A stretch of DNA of 12,532 nucleotides from Dehalococcoidia bacterium (GTDB taxonomy: Bacteria > Chloroflexota > Dehalococcoidia > GIF9 > AB-539-J10). The translations under genes were made by a program, and so were the position numbers. The notes under the pieces are model-generated. The model was not told the DNA's origin, ran no database searches, and worked only from the letters and a program-made list of their open reading frames with translations. Below, one piece after another: positions 6,359-11,975 of the stretch (the stretch's first letter is position 1; every line of letters starts with the position of its first letter). The stretch spans positions 1 through 12,532 of the forward strand of contig JAGYOV010000014.1 of assembly GCA_018399375.1 (NCBI GenBank). The letters run 5' to 3'.

Positions 6359-7315
6359 GTGAAACTTGTGGATTCGTTTGGACGCCATATCTATTATCTC
6401 AGAATTTCTGTTACTGACCGCTGTAATTTGCGTTGCATATATTGTATGCCGGAAGAAGGTGTCCCGTGGATACCGCACGATGAAGTGCTGTCGTATGAAG
6501 AGATGACCCGGATCGTTAAAGTAGCATCGCAGATGGGATTCAGCAAGGTTAGGCTTACGGGAGGAGAGCCTCTGGTCAGAGCTGGTTTGCCGAATTTCGT
6601 TAGGATGCTTTTACAAATAGATGGGATTGAGGAAATTTCTCTGACCACCAATGGGACTCTTCTGAAAAAGTATGCTCTTGAACTCAAACAAGCTGGTTTG
6701 CAGAGGGTGAATATTAGTCTGGATACGCTTAGAGCTGACAGGTATCGTTATATAACTCGCAGGGGGGAATTACAAGATGTTCTTGATGGTATTGAAGCAG
6801 CTCACGATGTGGGACTTTCCCCCAAGATAAATGTGGTGGTTATGAAAGGTATAAATGATGATGAGGTAATAGATCTTGCCAGGCAAACATATAAAGGATG
6901 GCATGTTCGCTTTATTGAGCTGATGCCTTTTACCAGTGCAGCGGAATATGTGCCGGCTGGAGAATTGCAACAACGAATTGAATTGCAGGGAGCTCTGGAG
7001 CCATGCTCACTGAATGGCAATGGGCCGGCGGAATATTACCGTTTGCTTGGAGCTACAGGCACCGTTGGATTTATCGCGCCCGTGAGCAAGCCGATTTGTC
7101 TTTTCTGTAACCGGATGCGGCTCACTTCGGACGGACAGATCCGGTCCTGTCTTCTCTCTGATGAAGGAGTTGACTTGAGAGGTCCGTTGCGGAATGGTGC
7201 TTCTGTACAGGAAGTGACACAATTGATATTGCGTGCAGTTGCTTTCAAGCCAGAAAGCCACCCTTTGCTTGAGAGTGGCTCTCTCAAAGCACATATGTCT
7301 TGTATAGGAGGTTAG
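6359..7315 (+). CDS. moaA: GTP 3',8-cyclase MoaA (radical SAM)
   Basis: MoaA carries out the first step of molybdopterin synthesis, rearranging GTP to 3',8-cyclo-GTP by radical SAM chemistry. The N-terminal SAM cluster is C22-x3-C26-x2-C29 within TDRCNLRCIYCMP. The GGEPL block is at 68-72. The second, substrate-binding [4Fe-4S] site is C247-x2-C250-x13-C264 in PICLFCNRMRLTSDGQIRSC. The chain ends in Gly-Gly, the tail needed in trans for catalysis. At 318 residues it is slightly short but complete. The start is a GTG with GGGAGG four bases upstream; a second GTG three codons later is also possible. The moaC start is two bases after the stop, and the moaC ribosome site lies inside the last codons. 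Confidence 0.97.
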   Translation: MKLVDSFGRHIYYLRISVTDRCNLRCIYCMPEEGVPWIPHDEVLSYEEMTRIVKVASQMGFSKVRLTGGEPLVRAGLPNFVRMLLQIDGIEEISLTTNGTLLKKYALELKQAGLQRVNISLDTLRADRYRYITRRGELQDVLDGIEAAHDVGLSPKINVVVMKGINDDEVIDLARQTYKGWHVRFIELMPFTSAAEYVPAGELQQRIELQGALEPCSLNGNGPAEYYRLLGATGTVGFIAPVSKPICLFCNRMRLTSDGQIRSCLLSDEGVDLRGPLRNGASVQEVTQLILRAVAFKPESHPLLESGSLKAHMSCIGG

Positions 7316-7317
7316 GT

Positions 7318-7782
7318 ATGACAGGAAGACAAATTCGTATGATAGATGTCACTCCAAAAGATGAAACGGAGCGCATTGCTATGGCGAAAGGTAAAATAAG
7401 CATGAGAGCTGAGACAAGGGAGCTTATTCTCCATGGTGAAGTTATAAAAGGAGATGTTCTGGCTCTCTCGCAAGCTGCTGGAATTATGGCGGCGAAAGAA
7501 ACGCCACATCTCATTCCTTTATGCCATCCGGTAATGCTTACCAATGTTACCGTGGATTTCGATCTTTCTGATAGTGATAGCTCTATCGGCATTACTGCGA
7601 TTGCTAAGGGGGTTGGGAAGACTGGTTTTGAGATGGAGGCCCTGGTTGCAGTAGCTGCCAGCGCCTTAAATATTTATGATATGTGCAAGGGCGTAGATAA
7701 AGGGATGGTAATAGAAGAAATTCACCTGGCGAGCAAAAGTGGTGGCAAAAGTGGCGTTTATGTCGCTGAGGAGCGAGTGTAA
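7318..7782 (+). CDS. moaC: cyclic pyranopterin monophosphate synthase MoaC
   Basis: MoaC converts the MoaA product 3',8-cyclo-GTP to cyclic pyranopterin monophosphate. The 154-residue product is of normal length. Family blocks in order are MIDVTPKDETERIAMAKG, AGIMAAKETPHLIPLCHPV, TGFEMEALVAVAASALNIYD, MCKGVDKGM and KSGGKSG. The essential lysine and aspartate of the C.xVDKGM region are kept. AGGAGG at 7306-7311 is six bases before the ATG at 7318, which favours this over an ATG six codons upstream that lies inside moaA. moaA and moaC are thus adjacent and probably translated from one message. Confidence 0.97.
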   Translation: MTGRQIRMIDVTPKDETERIAMAKGKISMRAETRELILHGEVIKGDVLALSQAAGIMAAKETPHLIPLCHPVMLTNVTVDFDLSDSDSSIGITAIAKGVGKTGFEMEALVAVAASALNIYDMCKGVDKGMVIEEIHLASKSGGKSGVYVAEERV

Positions 7783-7798
7783 TTAAGTGGATGGTCAA

Positions 7799-8239
7799 AT
7801 GGCTGAAATAGTTGCAGTTTGTATAGGTGAAGGTAGGGGAAGCATAAAGAGACCTGTGAATCAGGCAATGCTTAGAGAGGACTATGGGCTGGTTGGTGAT
7901 GCTCATGCGGGTAGTGTTCGCCAGGTAAGCTTGCTTGCAGTAGAGAGCATTGACAAGATGTTCAGGGCGTTGGAGAGCATCAATCCAGAGAGGATGCATA
8001 GCCAGGGGGTGGAGATAAATCCAGGAGATTCTGCTGAGAACCTGGTTACTAAAGGAGTAAATTTGCTGTCTCTGGAGATAGGCAAGCAAATTCGTGTGGG
8101 GGAAACCGCTGTACTTGAGGTTACTGAAATAGGCAAGGCATTCCATCGTCCTGGTTTCTATCTTCTGCCTCTTGAAGGAATATTCGCTCGGGTTATTTGT
8201 GGAGGGGTGGTGAAGACAGGTGATGTGTTAGTCTATTAG
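7799..8239 (+). CDS. MOSC-domain protein
   Basis: This small standalone MOSC protein has 146 residues from the ATG at 7799 (150 from a GTG at 7787, four bases after moaC). The MOSC fold is named after molybdenum-cofactor sulfurase C-termini and is thought to bind the cofactor or carry sulfur. Recognisable stretches are VAVCIGEG, YGLVGDAHAG, RQVSLLAVESIDKM, EINPGDSAENL, LEVTEIGKAFH and LEGIFARVICGGVVKTGD. As I recall them, relatives have a cysteine-bearing segment (GKECHxRC...GDCxMPxEGIF) between the last two blocks. Here it is shortened to GKAFHRPGFYLLPLEGIF with no cysteines. There is also an insert of about eight residues (PERMHSQG) before EINPGD. It is the last gene of the cofactor cluster. 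Its exact job is unknown. Confidence 0.88.
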   Translation: MAEIVAVCIGEGRGSIKRPVNQAMLREDYGLVGDAHAGSVRQVSLLAVESIDKMFRALESINPERMHSQGVEINPGDSAENLVTKGVNLLSLEIGKQIRVGETAVLEVTEIGKAFHRPGFYLLPLEGIFARVICGGVVKTGDVLVY

Positions 8240-8373
8240 CTGTGGTTGTTACTTCTGCAAGGGGAAAGTGTTATCCTGTAGCCATAAGCTATCGTATAGT
8301 CTGGAAGTCATTTTTTGATTTTGGGGAGCCTTATGTGGTCGTGTTGATGCTTCTGGCGTCAATAATATTCTGG
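8240..8373. other. convergent intergenic spacer
   Basis: This spacer lies between the ends of the rightward cofactor run and the leftward pyrimidine run. No stem-loop with a T-run was found on either strand, so no intrinsic terminator can be called. A plus-strand frame from 8242 has a hydrophobic stretch but runs deep into the opposing gene and is not supported. Confidence 0.5.
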
Positions 8374-8793
8374 CTATTCTCCCATGATCTGGAGAACAAT
8401 TCTTCTTGCTCGAGGACGGTTGTCAAAGTCAACAAATACTATCTGTTGCCACGTTCCCAGGCTCAGCTTTTTGTTGATAAAGGGTATGGTTAGTGAGGGG
8501 CCGAGCATGGAGGCGCGCATGTGAGAGTGTCCATTGCCATCTCCCCAGGCCTTGTTATGCTCGTAGGGAATATTCTGCGGTATTATTCTGTTCCACATGT
8601 CTTGGAAATCTCTAAGTAGACCAGTTTCATATTCTATCGTTGTTAGACCTGCTGTAGATCCAGGCACAAATAGCGTTATCGTTCCGTTGTTTATCCCCGA
8701 TGTCTCTACATTTCTCTTCACGAGAGGAGTGATGTCGGTTATATCGCAAGATCCCTCTGTCTGTAAAGAAAGCTCTTTATTTTCTACCATCAT
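8374..8793 (-). CDS. YjbQ-family (UPF0047) protein
   Basis: The 139-residue protein matches the YjbQ/UPF0047 family, annotated as a secondary thiamine-phosphate synthase because E. coli YjbQ has weak activity of that kind; its true role is not settled. Typical blocks are the N-terminal ITPLVKRNV, GTITLFVPGSTAGLTTIEYE, the conserved histidine region DGNGHSHMRASMLGPS and TIPFINKKLSLGTWQQI, ending VDFDNRPRARRIVLQI. The start is the first of two adjacent ATGs with AGGAG eight bases upstream. The ATG overlaps the pyrK stop (ATGA), so the two are probably translationally coupled. It is the last gene of the pyr operon. No link with thiamine genes is visible here. Confidence 0.92.
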   Translation of the reverse strand: MMVENKELSLQTEGSCDITDITPLVKRNVETSGINNGTITLFVPGSTAGLTTIEYETGLLRDFQDMWNRIIPQNIPYEHNKAWGDGNGHSHMRASMLGPSLTIPFINKKLSLGTWQQIVFVDFDNRPRARRIVLQIMGE

Positions 8794-9587
8794 ATTTTCA
8801 TCTCCTGCCATAGAATATCGCCCATCTGGAATACTGGACCATCGTGGCATATCTTCTTTGGCCCTTTCCTTGTGTTAATGGTACACCCGTAGCAGGCACC
8901 TATGCCACATCCCATTATCGTTTCCAGAGAAACCTGGCATGTGCTCCTTTTGAGTCCATCTATAGGAATATTTGACATCGCCAGATACATTGCGGCTGGT
9001 CCACAGGCAAATATCTGATCAGCCCAGTTGATAAAAGGAGATAAAATACTGGTAGCTGTACCCTTTTCCCCGGCGGATCCATCTTCAGTAACGAGGATAA
9101 TTCGAGTTTCTCCGGGGGATGGGGTGAAGTTTTTTGGCATATTGGGTTGTGGGGCTGAAAATGGGCAGAGCTCTGCAGAGGTGCTCGCTCCGTAAATCAG
9201 AGTTATTGAGTGCTGCTGGTAGGCTCGTTGAGCCAGAAAAATAAGCGGTGCGATGCCAATGCCTCCGGAAACCAGCAGTAAATTTCTGGCTGAAGGCTCA
9301 ATGGCGAATCCATGTCCCAAAGGGCCCAAAATATCTAATCTTTGCCCTTTTCGCTGGCTGGCCAGCCAGCGAGTACCCTCTCCGATAATCTTGATAAGAA
9401 TGGCTAGATGGGTTGAATTAACCTGATTTATGCTGAAAGGGCGGCGCAATAGCAAATTTTCGCAACGTATGCTGACGAATTGGCCTGGCTGTGCGGAAGA
9501 TGCTATTTCTGCAGCATCTAACCAGATAAGGTGGGTATTGTAGGTGACCTTTTCATTAGATATTATGCGAGCAAGGGTCTGTTTCAA
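8790..9587 (-). CDS. pyrK: dihydroorotate dehydrogenase electron-transfer subunit PyrK
   Basis: PyrK carries FAD and a [2Fe-2S] cluster and passes electrons from the class 1B dihydroorotate dehydrogenase (PyrD) to NAD+. The flavin motif is RRPFS (48-52), the nucleotide-binding turn SGGIGIAP (107-114), and the cluster ligands are C227-x4-C232-x2-C235-x11-C247, ending in CHDGPVF. The start chosen is a TTG with AGGA (9595-9598) seven bases upstream, giving 265 residues and the family-like N-terminus (M)KQTLARIISNEK. An ATG at 9608 and a TTG at 9617 are in frame but have no ribosome site and lie within about 11 bases of the predicted transcript start. pyrD is not adjacent. A perfect 22-bp palindrome lies inside the coding region. 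Confidence 0.92.
   Translation of the reverse strand: MKQTLARIISNEKVTYNTHLIWLDAAEIASSAQPGQFVSIRCENLLLRRPFSINQVNSTHLAILIKIIGEGTRWLASQRKGQRLDILGPLGHGFAIEPSARNLLLVSGGIGIAPLIFLAQRAYQQHSITLIYGASTSAELCPFSAPQPNMPKNFTPSPGETRIILVTEDGSAGEKGTATSILSPFINWADQIFACGPAAMYLAMSNIPIDGLKRSTCQVSLETIMGCGIGACYGCTINTRKGPKKICHDGPVFQMGDILWQEMKI
9351..9372. repeat. perfect 22-bp palindrome within pyrK
   Basis: The half-site TCGCTGGCTGG (9351-9361) is followed without a gap by its exact reverse complement CCAGCCAGCGA (9362-9372). It codes for part of TRWLASQRK in pyrK. A gap-free 11-bp palindrome is expected far less than once by chance in a window this size. It may be a DNA-binding site or simply a coding coincidence. 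Confidence 0.8.
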
Positions 9588-9625
9588 CTCAGTTTCCTGC
9601 TTCCACATATTTTTCAAATGGCTGG

Positions 9626-9654
9626 ATTTTAAAGTACCTGTTGTTTTTTGTTAA
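9626..9654 (-). promoter_or_regulatory. candidate internal promoter for pyrK-yjbQ
   Basis: On the minus strand TTAACA (9649-9654) is followed after exactly 17 bases by TAAAAT (9626-9631), each one base from consensus. It lies in the gap between the ATPase gene and pyrK, the longest gap in the pyr operon. Transcription would start near 9619, giving a leader of about 32 bases to the TTG start. Confidence 0.5.
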
Positions 9655-9672
9655 CTTGGCCATCATTCTAAC

Positions 9673-10569
9673 TCAACGTGAAAAGAGAATTTCTCCTGTC
9701 TCTTCTATTCTAGCTAATCCCTTTATCTCAATGGAGGATAGTGGCAATTCAATTATTTCCATATCGCTGTACTTCTTGTGGATTAACTCGATGTATTTTT
9801 GTTGAAGGTGTGTCTTCTGGGAGAAGAAAACTGATGTAGAAGCAGGTATTATATTGTTGATGATTATTTGACTGAATTTCAACCCGTGTCTCTCAAAATC
9901 AAAGAATGCGTCATCGAGTTGCTGAACAGCGAGGCTTTCGGGAATAGTGACCATGATGAAATTCACTTCATTCCTTAAGAAATTCACATCTTCTCCAGAA
10001 AGGTCGCCCCATCCTTTGATGATGTCAAGGATGGGGCGATTGCTTTCTCTGCCTAGCTTTATTTTGGAGTAGATACGAGGGGCAATGTTAAGGTGTTCTT
10101 GTAGCATGTTTGGCATTGTGAGGAGCTTTATGGTCTGGCCCAGAGGTGCAGTGTCCCAGACGATTCTATCGTAGACTTTTGTAAGGCTCAGTTCTCTGAT
10201 GTAGTCTACCGTAAACTCTTCTCCCATGGCGGGGAGGGTCGATGTGATGAAGTCAACGAAACTATCATAGTCTATTGATACGAAGCTGGAGAAGACTTCG
10301 TATACCTCGTGACCAAATTTTCTATTCCACATCTCTTTTATATCATCCGTTTGGAATTCCATGATGTCGAGATTGTTACTAACTTGAGTTGGCCCTCTAG
10401 AGGGCTTGGTTTCAAAGATATCTGAGAGAGATGGGGTGGGATCGGTCGAGATAACCAGTGTCTTTTGCCCGGCACGGGTAAATTTGGTAGCTGTAGCTGC
10501 AGCGCACGTTGTTTTCCCAACTCCTCCTTTGCCTCCAAACATGGTTATCCTCTTCTCAGCCGAGTTCAT
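9673..10569 (-). CDS. ArsA/Get3-type ATPase
   Basis: The 298-residue single-domain P-loop ATPase belongs to the ArsA/Get3 (TRC40) group of the SIMIBI class. The deviant Walker A loop is GGKGGVGKTT (12-21). Switch I is STDPTPSLSDIF (41-52), with the catalytic aspartate D50 kept but the usual DPAHS changed to DPTPS. The switch II signature is DTAPLGQTIKLL (139-150), where relatives have DTAPTGHT. No paired cysteines for arsenite or inter-subunit zinc are visible, so arsenite export is unlikely. The ATG at 10569 with AGGTGAGG just upstream is preferred over a GTG at 10578. It starts 11 bases after pyrC and is followed by pyrK, so it is embedded in the pyrimidine operon. A chaperone or maturation role for a pathway enzyme is a guess. 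Confidence 0.87.
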   Translation of the reverse strand: MNSAEKRITMFGGKGGVGKTTCAAATATKFTRAGQKTLVISTDPTPSLSDIFETKPSRGPTQVSNNLDIMEFQTDDIKEMWNRKFGHEVYEVFSSFVSIDYDSFVDFITSTLPAMGEEFTVDYIRELSLTKVYDRIVWDTAPLGQTIKLLTMPNMLQEHLNIAPRIYSKIKLGRESNRPILDIIKGWGDLSGEDVNFLRNEVNFIMVTIPESLAVQQLDDAFFDFERHGLKFSQIIINNIIPASTSVFFSQKTHLQQKYIELIHKKYSDMEIIELPLSSIEIKGLARIEETGEILFSR

Positions 10570-10580
10570 TCGCCTCACCT

Positions 10581-11975
10581 CTACTCATCATTCGGGGGAT
10601 CTTTCAAATAGTTATTTCGTATGGTGGTGAAGGATTTATCCAGATAGACAGGTTTGCCATTTACAATAGTTGCCACCACCTTACCTTTGAAATTATAGCC
10701 ATCAAAGGGAGTATTCTTTCCCTTGGAGACGAAATTGCTGGCATCTACTATCCATTCCTGGTTAAGAGCGATCATGGTAATATTGGCAGATACTCCTTCT
10801 TTCAGTGTGCCCAGTTCATTGCTCTTGCCAATAACATTTGCGGGTTCACAGGTTAACTTGGAGATCAACGTAGTTAAATTTATTTTACCTTCGTGAACCA
10901 GGTTCATCAGGCAGCCAAGGGCTGTTTCGAAGCCACTGATTCCAAAGGCTGCCCTATCAAGGTCGCATTTCTTATCCTCCAATGTGTGTGGAGCGTGGTC
11001 GGTGGCAATGGCATTGATAGTGCCATCTTTGAGTCCGTTGAGCAGGTGTCTTATAGTTTCTTCTGTTCGTAGGGGAGGGTTTACTTTGGCTCGAGTATCG
11101 TATTGAAATTGATGATTTTCCCTTGAGGTATTGGTTGTATTCTGTCTGCCATGAATGATGCTCTCTTCCGTTAGTGATAGGTGGTGCGGCGTAACTTCGG
11201 CTGTTATCGCAATATTTTCCTCTTTGGCATGGCGTATGAGCTCAATGGATTCGCATGTGCTAACGTGGGCTATGTGAATTTTTGCTCCAGTTAGTCTCGC
11301 CAGCGCGATATCCCTGGCTACCATGATTTCCTCGGCGGCGGATGGGATCCCTTTTAACCCAAATGATCTGGATATGCGGCCTTCATTGATGGTTCCATTT
11401 ATGGTAAGAGATTTGTCTTCACAGTGGTTAATAATTGGCAGGTCGAGATCGAGGCAACGCTTCATGGCGCGACGCATGATCAGGGAGTCGGAAACTGGCT
11501 CGCCGTCATCGCTGAAGGCGATTGCCCCTGCATTCGCTAGTTCAGCCATGTTGCAAATCTCTCTGCCCGCTCTCCCTTTGGTTACGCATCCAATGGGGAG
11601 AACGTTGCAGGAGCCCTCTTTGTGAGCCTTTTGTATTACGTAGTCTATAGTTGCCGGATTATCCAGTGGGGGGGCAGTGTTTGCCATACAGCAAATAGTA
11701 GCAAATCCTCCTCTAGCAGCGGCCTTTGTTCCGGTGGCGATGGTCTCTTTGTCTTCGAATCCAGGATCACGGAGATGACAGTGCAGATCTATGAAACCGG
11801 GGCATATAATCAGGCCATTGGCATCTATTACCGAGTATCCTGGTTTAGTGGCAATTCTCTCTCCTCTCTGTTTTATCCTGCCGTCGATAATTAGTAGATC
11901 CCCAATTTGGTCTATGTTCTGGCTAGGATCAATTATGCGACCGCCTGATATAAGTAGAGGAGAGGAACTATTCAT
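10581..11975 (-). CDS. pyrC: dihydroorotase PyrC
   Basis: This amidohydrolase cyclises carbamoyl aspartate to dihydroorotate, the third step of pyrimidine synthesis. Zinc ligands sit in GFIDLHCHLRDPG (H65, H67), FSDDGEPV (about 154-161), INHCED (H184), HIAHVST (H237) and the catalytic ATDHAPH (D326). The substrate-contact stretch is KVNPPLR. At 464 residues it is longer than the common 420-430. The excess comes from about 18 residues (273-291, IIHGRQNTTNTSREN region) inserted between the HHLSLTEE helix and YDTRAKVNPPLR, and from a C-terminal tail of about 20 residues. The ATG at 11975, five bases after AGGTGA, overlaps the pyrB stop by 8 bases. A GTG at 11984 is a weaker alternative. The overlap suggests coupled production of PyrB and PyrC. 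Confidence 0.96.
   Translation of the reverse strand: MNSSSPLLISGGRIIDPSQNIDQIGDLLIIDGRIKQRGERIATKPGYSVIDANGLIICPGFIDLHCHLRDPGFEDKETIATGTKAAARGGFATICCMANTAPPLDNPATIDYVIQKAHKEGSCNVLPIGCVTKGRAGREICNMAELANAGAIAFSDDGEPVSDSLIMRRAMKRCLDLDLPIINHCEDKSLTINGTINEGRISRSFGLKGIPSAAEEIMVARDIALARLTGAKIHIAHVSTCESIELIRHAKEENIAITAEVTPHHLSLTEESIIHGRQNTTNTSRENHQFQYDTRAKVNPPLRTEETIRHLLNGLKDGTINAIATDHAPHTLEDKKCDLDRAAFGISGFETALGCLMNLVHEGKINLTTLISKLTCEPANVIGKSNELGTLKEGVSANITMIALNQEWIVDASNFVSKGKNTPFDGYNFKGKVVATIVNGKPVYLDKSFTTIRNNYLKDPPNDE

Noticed and set aside
8242..8493. Plus-strand 83-codon frame with a hydrophobic segment
   Set aside because: Nearly half overlaps the YjbQ-family gene antisense, it starts with GTG without a ribosome site, and the hydrophobic run can be accidental.
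9673..10569. Arsenite-transport ATPase (ArsA in the strict sense)
   Set aside because: Single domain, no arsenite-binding cysteines, and no arsenic genes nearby; only family-level naming is justified.
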